Source: WHSM01 sp050701635
GTDB lineage: Bacteria; Actinomycetota; Actinomycetes; Mycobacteriales; Micromonosporaceae
Length of the DNA: 13,950 nt
NCBI GenBank assembly: GCA_050701635.1
Contig: JBOGDF010000126.1
Location: 1 to 13,950, forward strand
Direction: 5' to 3'
The notes under the pieces are model-generated. The model searched no databases, was not told the origin of the DNA, and worked only from the letters and a program-made list of their open reading frames with translations. The first letter of the stretch is position 1, and each line of letters starts with the position of its first letter. Below, one piece after another: positions 6,673 to 12,073 of this stretch. A program made the translations under genes and the position numbers.

Positions 6673-7761
6673 TCACTGTGGCTGTGACTTGGACGCGATC
6701 TTGATCTTGCCGGAGGTGATGTCGGCGCCGATCGCCTCCACCTCGGCCTTCAGCGCGGCGTCCACCTTGCTGTCGAACTCGTGGTACGGCGCGAGGAAGG
6801 TCCCCTTGTTCTCCAGGGTGCCCAGGAACGCGTCGCCCTTCTCACCCTTGGCGGACCGCAGCACGGCTTCCTTCACCGCGTCCGGGATGTTCTTCACGAC
6901 GCTGGTCAGGAACACGTCGCAGAAGTCCTTCGCGCTCTCGCAGCCGTCGAAGTCCACCCAGATCGTGGTCAGCTTGCCGTTCGAGGCCTGCGCCGTGGCG
7001 GCGGTGCCCAGCCCGGTGCCACCGGCCACCGGGAACACGATGTCGGCGCCCTGCGACACGAAGTTCTCCGTGATCGCCTTGCCCTTGTTCTGGTCGGTGA
7101 AGCTCTCGGCGAACGAACCCTTCTTCGGGTTCGCCGGGTCCCAGCCCAGCACCGCGACCTTCTTCTTCTTGACCTTGTTGTAGTGCTGTACGCCCTCGTA
7201 GAAGCCGTCCATGAAGATCGTCACCGGCGGGATCGGCAGCCCACCGTACGTGGCCACCTTGCCGGTCCTGGTGGTGGCGGCCGCGAGGTAACCGGCCTGG
7301 AAGGACGACTGCGCGGTGTTGAACTGCATGGAGTAGACGTTCGCGAGGTCGATGTTCGCGTCGACGATCGCGAACTGCTTGTCGGTGGTCTGCTCGGCGA
7401 CCTTCTTCGTGGCGTCGGCCATCAGGCCGCCGACCGCGACGACCAGGTCGCAGTTGCCCTGCACCTGCTGCTTCAGGTTGGGCTCGTAGTCGGCCTCCGC
7501 CTTCGAGGTCACGTAGTCGACCTCGACCGACTTGTTCGCCTCAGCGGCGGCCTGCATCCCCGCCCACGCCGAGGCGTTGAACGAGCGGTCGTCGACGCCT
7601 CCGATGTCGGTGACCATGCACGCTTTGAACTTCTTCTCGGTGTCGCCACCGTCTGCGTCCTTCGGCGGTTCACCGCAGCCGGCAAGAACCATCCCGCATA
7701 CCGCGAGGGCAGCGGCGACGCCCAGCCCAGGTACTCGGCGCAAGGCGCTCTCCTTTCCCAT
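6673..7761 (-). CDS. Nucleoside-binding lipoprotein, BMP/PnrA family (ABC substrate-binding protein)
   Basis: This 362-residue exported lipoprotein is anchored outside the cytoplasmic membrane, where it would capture nucleosides for the ABC permeases encoded downstream. The signal peptide has a basic start (MGKESALRR), a hydrophobic stretch and a lipobox LAGC at residues 26-29, with C29 as the lipidated cysteine. The mature part carries KACMVTDIGGVDDRSFNASA, the purine-nucleoside-binding signature of the Bmp/PnrA family, and later DGFYEGVQHY and VVFPVAGGTGLG-type segments lining the pocket. I chose ATG 7761. In-frame GTGs at 7767 and 7794 would only lengthen the signal peptide n-region, and a GGAAAGG box lies 10 nt before the ATG or 4 nt before GTG 7767. 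It is the first gene of the salvage operon and is separated from the ATPase by a strong hairpin. Confidence 0.94.
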   Translation of the reverse strand: MGKESALRRVPGLGVAAALAVCGMVLAGCGEPPKDADGGDTEKKFKACMVTDIGGVDDRSFNASAWAGMQAAAEANKSVEVDYVTSKAEADYEPNLKQQVQGNCDLVVAVGGLMADATKKVAEQTTDKQFAIVDANIDLANVYSMQFNTAQSSFQAGYLAAATTRTGKVATYGGLPIPPVTIFMDGFYEGVQHYNKVKKKKVAVLGWDPANPKKGSFAESFTDQNKGKAITENFVSQGADIVFPVAGGTGLGTAATAQASNGKLTTIWVDFDGCESAKDFCDVFLTSVVKNIPDAVKEAVLRSAKGEKGDAFLGTLENKGTFLAPYHEFDSKVDAALKAEVEAIGADITSGKIKIASKSQPQ

Positions 7762-7828
7762 TTGCACCGCACCTTTCCGGATTGCGCGACGCACAGGGCG
7801 CCCCGCAGTGCGGTGACCTAAAGGAGGC

Positions 7829-7856
7829 AGCCTAGTCCCATATACCGGTCGGTACA
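7829..7856 (-). promoter_or_regulatory. Candidate promoter and operator of the nucleoside operon
   Basis: The minus strand shows TGTACC (7856-7851), 16 nt, then TAGGCT (7834-7829). The -10 fits the actinobacterial TAnnnT pattern. The -35 is weak. A palindrome TACCG-AC-CGGTA (7854-7843) overlaps the -35 and spacer and would suit a repressor. A second small palindrome, CCGCA-G-TGCGG (7803-7813), lies in the predicted leader. A start near 7822 would leave about 60 nt of leader. No riboswitch-like fold was recognised. Confidence 0.4.
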
Positions 7857-7943
7857 GGCCCGCTTCGACGGTGCGTCATCCAGCCGTGATCTGGGACTTT
7901 GGGGTACGTGGTGGAGCGACCTGATCTGCGCCTAATCGCGCCG

Positions 7944-8291
7944 TCACCAGAAGGTCGCGACCGCCGCGTTGACCAGGGTGAGCACGCCGATCCCGATGAA
8001 GTGACCGCGGTTCACCTCGTCGCGCTTGCGCGGCACCACCACCATGATCACGATCAGCACCGCGAGCAGCAGCTTCACGCCGATCTTGGGGTAGTTCAGC
8101 TCGGTGTCGCGGGGGAACGGCGCGGAGAGCAGGATGCCGGTCGCCAGCTGCAGCACGGAGCCCCACAGCATCGCGCTGTTGATCCGCAGCTTGCCGGAGA
8201 GGTACTGCACCGCGAACCCGCCGAACAACAGCGCGAACCCGACCAGGTGCAGGTAGCGCAGCGTCAGCCGCAGCAACTCCAGGGCGTCCAT
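7944..8291 (-). CDS. Small four-helix membrane protein of unknown function
   Basis: This 115-residue protein has four predicted membrane segments: around residues 11-30 (TLRYLHLVGFALLFGGFAVQ), 39-55, 71-86 (VKLLLAVLIVIMVVVP) and 98-114. Short charged loops (SGKLRIN, PRKRDEVNRGH) separate them. It starts at ATG 8291, 4 nt after the stop of the SCO4848-like gene. A GGGAGAG ribosome site lies across the end of that gene, so the two are co-transcribed. I do not recognise the family by a diagnostic motif. The early histidine in a helix (YLHLVGF) together with the later HF recalls small cytochrome-like or CopD-like membrane proteins, but there is no full haem-ligand pattern. It is separated from the lipoprotein gene by about 180 bp containing that gene's promoter. 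Confidence 0.85.
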   Translation of the reverse strand: MDALELLRLTLRYLHLVGFALLFGGFAVQYLSGKLRINSAMLWGSVLQLATGILLSAPFPRDTELNYPKIGVKLLLAVLIVIMVVVPRKRDEVNRGHFIGIGVLTLVNAAVATFW

Positions 8292-8295
8292 CGAC

Positions 8296-8598
8296 TCACT
8301 CTCCCTCAGGTGGTACGGAGCTTTCCGGTGGTACGGAGCTTTCCGGTGGTACGGAGCTTTCCGGGGGTACGGGGGTCCGCGCCCTGCGCCAACCCATCAC
8401 GCCGAGCACGCCGACCGCCGTACCGATCACCAACGACGCCGTGATCAGCAGCGCGTGCACCCACAGGAACGACGTCGGTACGCCGTCGGCGAACGCCCGT
8501 GGGTCGCGCCAGATCGCCAGGCCGAACCGGGGCCAGATCAGCCACGTCCAGACTCCGACCGCGATCAGGAACCCCGACCAGCCACGCGAAAGGATCAC
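8296..8598 (-). CDS. SCO4848-like small membrane protein with repeated proline/serine tail
   Basis: This 100-residue protein starts at GTG 8598 (VILSRGWSGFLIAVGVWTWL). The LSRGWSxFL start, two membrane helices (about 6-22 and 46-68) and a WRDP segment between them match my recollection of the actinobacterial SCO4848 family, whose function is unknown. A longer frame from 8649 exists, but it adds a proline/glycine-rich stretch unlike the family. A TACTGT hexamer 5 nt before the GTG suggests a leaderless transcript. After the second helix and GWRRAR stop-transfer residues, the protein carries a cytoplasmic tail VPPESS x3 plus VPPEGE. Perfect DNA repeats encode this tail, so it can vary by slippage. 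The tail is unlikely to be part of the core family fold. The gene is followed 4 nt later by the four-helix membrane protein gene. Confidence 0.85.
   Translation of the reverse strand: MILSRGWSGFLIAVGVWTWLIWPRFGLAIWRDPRAFADGVPTSFLWVHALLITASLVIGTAVGVLGVMGWRRARTPVPPESSVPPESSVPPESSVPPEGE
8309..8374. repeat. 18-bp tandem repeat encoding VPPESS
   Basis: Three identical 18-bp units (8309-8326, 8327-8344, 8345-8362; unit GGTGGTACGGAGCTTTCC on the plus strand) are followed by a degenerate partial fourth unit (8363-8374). On the minus strand each encodes VPPESS in the C-terminal tail of the SCO4848-like protein. Perfect identity at third positions indicates recent expansion or slippage. Confidence 0.95.
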
Positions 8599-8694
8599 GG
8601 CGCACAGTATGCCCGCGACCGGCGCGGGTCGCCCGCCCAGGTGCGGCACCGCGTGTTGGCGGCCGGCGGCGGCGTACCGCGGCTACCGTGACGG
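8599..8694. promoter_or_regulatory. Divergent promoter region with two leaderless-type -10 boxes
   Basis: On the minus strand TACTGT (8609-8604) lies 5 nt before GTG 8598. On the plus strand TACCGT (8684-8689) lies 5 nt before GTG 8695. Both fit the TAnnnT -10 of actinobacteria with transcription starting at or next to the start codon. Overlapping inverted repeats CCCGCG-N5-CGCGGG (8612-8628) and GCGACC-N6-GGTCGC (8615-8632) sit upstream of the minus-strand -10 and could bind a regulator. No convincing -35 is visible for either. Confidence 0.4.
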
Positions 8695-8802
8695 GTGATG
8701 AGTCTGGGGGTACAGATTCTGGTGTCGCTGGCCCTGATCCTGCTGGCCGGCGTCGCCCTGTTGCCCGGTCGCCGGCCGCCCCGCGCGCGCCGCCCACGCT
8801 AG
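8695..8802 (+). CDS. Single-helix membrane microprotein (35 codons)
   Basis: This small ORF runs from GTG 8695 (or ATG 8698, one codon later) to TAG 8802. It encodes (M)MSLGVQILVSLALILLAG followed by VALLPGRRPPRARRPR. It has one hydrophobic helix of about 19 residues, then a strongly basic, proline-rich cytoplasmic-looking tail, a layout that obeys the positive-inside rule. There is no Shine-Dalgarno. A TACCGT hexamer 5 nt upstream suggests a leaderless start, the same geometry as the divergent SCO4848-like gene. Its stop codon directly abuts the inverted repeat 8803-8850. I do not recognise a family. The case for a gene rests on composition, the helix-plus-basic-tail pattern and the promoter match. 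A chance ORF of this size in GC-rich DNA cannot be excluded. Confidence 0.5.
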   Translation: MMSLGVQILVSLALILLAGVALLPGRRPPRARRPR

Positions 8803-8850
8803 GAGTCTGCTGAACAACTCGCTGGTCGGCCGGAGTTATTCAGCAGACTC
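8803..8850. repeat. 48-bp inverted repeat with 18-bp arms, terminator or mini-element
   Basis: The left arm GAGTCTGCTGAACAACTC (8803-8820) and right arm GAGTTATTCAGCAGACTC (8833-8850) are reverse complements with one C/T mismatch, around a 12-nt loop. TAG flanks both ends (8800-8802 and 8851-8853). It sits between convergent genes (microprotein and 8903-9925), so it may be a bidirectional terminator, though there is no T-tract. The arm sequence and TAG/TAG flanks also resemble insertion-sequence ends with a 3-bp target duplication. Outer arms CCGCCCACG...CTAGG (8790-8803) and CCTAG...CGTGGGCGG (8878-8895) extend the symmetry with a 4-nt bulge. Confidence 0.8.
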
Positions 8851-8902
8851 TAGGCCCTGTCCTGCCTGGACATCACACCTAGCCGACGTGGGCGGCGCGG
8901 GG

Positions 8903-9925
8903 TCATGCGGCTACCGGCTCGGCGGGTTCGGCCGGCTCGGCGGTCTGTGCCGGCGCCAGCTCCGACCGCGGCGGACCGCCGGCGCGACCGATCAGGGTGA
9001 GCAGCCCGACCGCGGCCCAGCCGGCCAGCACCCAGGTGGGGTGCGTGGTGGCGGCGCCGTCGAAGAAGACCACCGAGCGCAGCAGGTTGCCGCCGGCTCC
9101 CGGAGGCAGCCACTGGCCCACCTCGCCCCAGGGCTGCGGCAGCATCTCCGGAGCGGAGGCCAGCCCGGACAGCGGGTTGCCGAGCAGGAACACCGTGGCG
9201 GCGGCCAGCAGCGCTCCACCGATCCCGAGCAGCGCCCCCAGCCCGGCGACCGCCCCGGCCATCGCGGTCGCGGTCAGCGCCACCACACCCGCGTTGGTCA
9301 GGTAGTCGCCGTCTATCGCGCCGAAGCCGTACTGCAGGATCGCAGTGGCGGCCAGGCCGGCCAGTACGCCGTACAGCAGGACGCCGGTGAACCGGGCGAT
9401 CCGGCCGCGTACCAGCACGGTGAGCAGCAGGCCGATGACGATGCTGGTCATGATCAGCGGCAGTACGCCGGCGACCAGCCCGCCACCGCGCGGGTCATCG
9501 GGATCGGCGGGCACCACGTCGACCACCTCCACCGGCTGGCCCTGACCGGCGGCCTGTCCGATCTGCGTCAGCAGCTGCGCCACCGCCGGACTCGCGGCGG
9601 ACGCGACGTGCACCTCCATCGCCGGCTGCCCGCCGGGACCCGGGGTCACCACGAAACCGCCGTACGCCTCGCGGGCCCGGATCGCGTCGTCCGCGGCGTC
9701 GGCGTCGGCCACCGCGGTCACCTTGAACGCGCCCGGCTCGGCGTCGTCGAGCTTCGCGATGATCTGTGAAGTGGCGGCCTCCGGCCCGGCGACCACGATC
9801 GGCAGGTCGCGCGGCGCGGTGTTCACCGCCGGCCACGCGAAGAGGCTCAGGAACAGCGCCTGTACGGCGACCACCACGAGCACCATGCCGGTGGCTCGGG
9901 CGGTGTCAGGGATCGAGCGAGCCAT
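8903..9925 (-). CDS. YhgE/SNG1-like multi-pass membrane protein, putative export component
   Basis: This 340-residue membrane protein has one N-terminal helix (GMVLVVVAVQALFLSLFAWP, about residues 13-32). A large extracytoplasmic domain of about 130 residues follows, including DLPIVVAGP near its start. About five membrane helices then run from residue 170 on, ending in a short tail with AEPAEPAEP. One helix, an outside domain and a block of helices is the layout of DUF3533/SNG1 and YhgE/Pip-type proteins, distantly related to ABC-2 permeases. I cannot name a substrate. No ATPase is adjacent. The ATG at 9925 has a GGAG box 6 nt upstream, so the longer frame to 10465 is not real. It is divergent from a TetR regulator with shared promoter DNA, the usual arrangement for a repressed efflux or envelope-stress gene. 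A stem-loop element lies about 50 nt past its stop. Confidence 0.85.
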   Translation of the reverse strand: MARSIPDTARATGMVLVVVAVQALFLSLFAWPAVNTAPRDLPIVVAGPEAATSQIIAKLDDAEPGAFKVTAVADADAADDAIRAREAYGGFVVTPGPGGQPAMEVHVASAASPAVAQLLTQIGQAAGQGQPVEVVDVVPADPDDPRGGGLVAGVLPLIMTSIVIGLLLTVLVRGRIARFTGVLLYGVLAGLAATAILQYGFGAIDGDYLTNAGVVALTATAMAGAVAGLGALLGIGGALLAAATVFLLGNPLSGLASAPEMLPQPWGEVGQWLPPGAGGNLLRSVVFFDGAATTHPTWVLAGWAAVGLLTLIGRAGGPPRSELAPAQTAEPAEPAEPVAA

Positions 9926-9962
9926 CTCGTACTCCTCGGAAAAGGGTTCTCTACGTCGAAAC

Positions 9963-9976
9963 TCAGCGTGCGCTGA
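9963..9976. promoter_or_regulatory. Palindrome over the -10 of the membrane protein promoter
   Basis: TCAGCG-TG-CGCTGA is a perfect inverted repeat with 6-bp arms. On the minus strand a consensus -35 TTGACA (9994-9989), a 17-nt spacer and a weak -10 CACGCT (9971-9966) form the probable promoter of the gene starting at 9925. The palindrome covers the -10. Its sequence differs from the other operator nearby, so it may bind a different protein or be a weaker site. Confidence 0.55.
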
Positions 9977-9986
9977 ATTACTGCCG

Positions 9987-10015
9987 TTGTCAAGAACGAA
10001 CGTTCGTTTTAAGGT
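9987..10015 (+). promoter_or_regulatory. tetR promoter, leaderless, with the operator between -35 and -10
   Basis: TTGTCA (9987-9992), 17 nt, TAAGGT (10010-10015), then 6 nt to the GTG at 10022. Spacing is ideal and places the transcription start on the start codon, so the mRNA is probably leaderless. No Shine-Dalgarno is visible. The -35 overlaps that of the opposite promoter (TTGACA at 9994-9989 on the minus strand), so the two promoters should compete. Confidence 0.75.
9995..10008. promoter_or_regulatory. TetR-type operator palindrome
   Basis: AACGAACGTTCGTT is a perfect 14-bp palindrome placed exactly in the spacer of the tetR promoter and next to the -35 of the divergent gene. Palindromes of this type are typical TetR-family operators. 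Binding here would block both promoters, consistent with autorepression. The binding protein is presumably the adjacent TetR product. Confidence 0.75.
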
Positions 10016-10021
10016 TGCTAC

Positions 10022-10651
10022 GTGCCCCGCGTCTCGGACGACCATCGCGCCGCGCGCCGCGAGCAGATCGCCGATGCCGCGGCGCGCTGCTTCGCGCACA
10101 ACGGGTTCCACGCCACCTCGATGCAGCAGGTGATCGCCGAGGCAGGGCTGTCCGCCGGCGCGGTCTACCGCTACTTCCCGAGCAAGGAAGCGCTGGTCAG
10201 GCACATCGCCACCGACACCATCGGCCGGGTCAGCGCGGTGCTCGACACGGTCACCGACGCTGACCCGCTGCCGCCGCTGGAGGAGATCTTCCACCGGCTG
10301 CTGACCGGCGCGGAGCCGTACGTGGAGTCGCGGCTGCGGATCGCCGTACAGACCTGGGGCGAGGCGTTGCGCAACCCTGAGCTGGCCGCCCTGGTGCGCG
10401 AGCTCTACCTCACCTTCCTGGCCCGGATGACCGGGATCGCGCGGCGGCTCCGCGAGGCCGGCCAACTCCCGGCCGACAGCGACGACACCGCGACCGGGCG
10501 GGTGCTGCTCGGCCTGACGCAGGGCTACATCCTGCAGCGGCTGGTGCTGGGCAACGCAGACCGCGACCAGTACGTCGCCGGCATCCGAGCCCTGGCCGGG
10601 TCGACGCCGGACCCACAGATCAGCCGCGGGGCTGCTGGCGGGTCGCGGTGA
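10022..10651 (+). CDS. TetR/AcrR family transcriptional repressor
   Basis: This 209-residue protein has a classic N-terminal TetR DNA-binding domain. Helix 1 is around REQIADAAARCFAHNGF (residues 13-29). The helix-turn-helix is TSMQQVIAEAGLSAGAVYRY (32-51), followed by FPSKEALVRHI. The remaining 150 residues are an all-helical ligand-binding and dimerisation domain with no strict family motif. The start is GTG 10022, which fits the predicted leaderless transcript. The gene is divergent from the 340-residue membrane protein, and a perfect palindrome lies in the shared region, so it most likely represses itself and that gene until an inducer binds. Its last 32 bp overlap the end of the convergent yihY-like gene. 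The inducing molecule cannot be guessed from sequence. Confidence 0.93.
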   Translation: MPRVSDDHRAARREQIADAAARCFAHNGFHATSMQQVIAEAGLSAGAVYRYFPSKEALVRHIATDTIGRVSAVLDTVTDADPLPPLEEIFHRLLTGAEPYVESRLRIAVQTWGEALRNPELAALVRELYLTFLARMTGIARRLREAGQLPADSDDTATGRVLLGLTQGYILQRLVLGNADRDQYVAGIRALAGSTPDPQISRGAAGGSR

Positions 10652-11486
10652 GCGCGGCGGCGAACAGGATCACCTGGTTGAGCAGGTAGAGGAACAGCAG
10701 CAGCCCGACCGCGCTCGCCACCGCCTGGTACGCCGGGTTGGCCATGCTGGAAGAGAAGTAGAGCCGCCCCACCGTCTTGAGCAGCTCCAGCCCCGCCGCG
10801 ATCAACAGCGCCGGCCGCCACAGCCGCCGCAGCGGCAGCCGTAGCCGCGGCAACCCGGTCAGCAACGCCATCGCGAGCGCGGTGTTCACCGCCAGCCCGA
10901 CCAGGAATCCCAACACCGAGATCCCGAAGCCCACCACACCGACGTCGCCCAGGCCGGCTTCGCCGGCGCTCCACCGGATCGCCGCCGGCACCCCGGCCGC
11001 GACCCCGATCGAGGCCAGCAGCAGCACCCCGAGCCCCGCCAGCACCGCCAGGTCGAGCCCGACCCGTACCAGGAAACGTCCGCGTTTTTCGTCGAGCAGC
11101 CAGACGTGCCGTACGGCGCCGCGCATCCCGTCCACCCAGCGCCAGCCGGTGATCACCAGCCCGACCAGGGCGATCGCCCCGATCGAGGTCGCCGCGTCGG
11201 CCAGCTTGTTGACGTCCAGCGGCGGCAGGTTGGCGTTCACCCAGTCCTGCACCAGCAGCGTCACGGTGGCGTCCCGGCGCAGAACCCAGCCGAGCACCGC
11301 GAACCCGACGCCGGTCAGCGCGAACGCGGCGAAGAACGCGTAGTACGCCAGCGCGGCGGCCATCCGGTCGGCGCGTACCTGGCCGTACCGGCCGGCGGCG
11401 CGGGCGACGTGGTCCAGCCAGCCGTACCGGCGGCGAAGCAGTCGCCACAGATCGCCCGCGCGCTTCAAAAGCCCCATAGCGGTCAT
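10620..11486 (-). CDS. YihY/BrkB family inner-membrane protein
   Basis: This 288-residue protein has about six membrane segments. It carries the family start (RADRMAAALAYYAFFAAFAL, about residues 38-57), an Asp/Trp-rich linker (ITGWRWVDGMRGAVRHVW), and a C-terminal pair of helices (AVGLLLFLYLLNQVILFAAA). The family was once called tRNA-processing RNase BN by mistake and is now regarded as membrane proteins of uncertain, possibly transport, function. It starts at ATG 11486 with GGGGA close upstream. ATG 11477 is an alternative that removes three residues. It is the third gene after trpS and the 2'-5' RNA ligase-like gene, with only 19 nt from the latter. The 3' end overlaps the convergent tetR gene by 32 bp, so full-length transcripts of the two would be antisense there. 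Confidence 0.93.
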   Translation of the reverse strand: MTAMGLLKRAGDLWRLLRRRYGWLDHVARAAGRYGQVRADRMAAALAYYAFFAAFALTGVGFAVLGWVLRRDATVTLLVQDWVNANLPPLDVNKLADAATSIGAIALVGLVITGWRWVDGMRGAVRHVWLLDEKRGRFLVRVGLDLAVLAGLGVLLLASIGVAAGVPAAIRWSAGEAGLGDVGVVGFGISVLGFLVGLAVNTALAMALLTGLPRLRLPLRRLWRPALLIAAGLELLKTVGRLYFSSSMANPAYQAVASAVGLLLFLYLLNQVILFAAALTATRQQPRG

Positions 11487-11505
11487 GTTCCCCGAGCGGC
11501 GCTGA

Positions 11506-12066
11506 CTAACTCGCGGTGAGCCGGAAGTCGCGCTGCGGCCGCCACCGGCCGTCGGCGCTGTGCTCGAAGAGGGTGAAGCTGTCCACCTCGAACCGCGCCT
11601 CGAAACCGGCCAGCTCCGCGAACACCGCGTCCAGCCGCTCGCCGCCGATCTTCCCGTCCAGGTCGTGCGCCACCGTCACATGAGGGTGGTACGGGAACCG
11701 CAGCTCCCGGGTCAGCGGCCCGGTCCGGATCTGGCCCTCCAACCGCTCGCACTCGCTGATCCCGGCCACCACCGCGATGAACACCACGTCGTTGACCGGC
11801 CGGAACGTACCGGTGCCGCGCAGGTGCAGGGTGAACGGCCGGTGCGCCGCTGCCAGCGCCGAGAGGTGCTTGTCGATCGCGGGCAGCCGCTCCTCCACCA
11901 CGTCGGTGGGGCCCAGCAGGGTCAGGTGCGCCGGGATGAACCGGGCCTGCGGATCGCCGGTGGCGGCGCGCCGTTCGTTGAGGAAGCTGCCCCAGGGCTC
12001 GGGGATCGGCACCGCCACCCCGATGGTGTGCACCGCGCCGTCGATACTTCGACCGATCGGATCCAT
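11506..12066 (-). CDS. 2'-5' RNA ligase / cyclic phosphodiesterase family protein (2H superfamily)
   Basis: This 186-residue cytoplasmic protein has the two HxTx motifs that define the 2H phosphoesterase superfamily, HLTL at 47-50 and HVTV at 129-132. These supply the paired catalytic histidines and threonines. Length and spacing (about 80 residues between motifs) fit LigT/ThpR-like enzymes, which open 2',3'-cyclic phosphates or join/cleave 2'-5' RNA linkages. The physiological substrate of most members is unknown. I start at ATG 12066 (MDPIGRSIDGAVHTIGVAVP). The longer frame upstream is the trpS gene read in another phase. The trpS stop is 7 nt upstream and the YihY-like gene begins 19 nt downstream, so the three form a probable operon. 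The ribosome site is weak, suggesting coupling to trpS translation. Confidence 0.92.
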   Translation of the reverse strand: MDPIGRSIDGAVHTIGVAVPIPEPWGSFLNERRAATGDPQARFIPAHLTLLGPTDVVEERLPAIDKHLSALAAAHRPFTLHLRGTGTFRPVNDVVFIAVVAGISECERLEGQIRTGPLTRELRFPYHPHVTVAHDLDGKIGGERLDAVFAELAGFEARFEVDSFTLFEHSADGRWRPQRDFRLTAS

Positions 12067-12073
12067 CGCCGGC

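Noticed and set aside
5290..6687. Plus-strand open frame opposite the ATPase gene, rich in His/Asp/Gln/Leu
   Set aside because: Composition is that of the antisense of an ABC ATPase. It has no start context and overlaps a certain gene completely.
8851..8902. Small coding remnant or transposase fragment beside the inverted repeat
   Set aside because: Only about 50 bp is left, with no frame giving recognisable transposase residues. The insertion-sequence idea rests on the inverted repeat alone.
9926..10465. N-terminal extension of the YhgE/SNG1-like protein through the tetR region
   Set aside because: It runs antisense through the TetR gene and its promoter, while ATG 9925 has a good GGAG ribosome site and starts at a hydrophobic helix.
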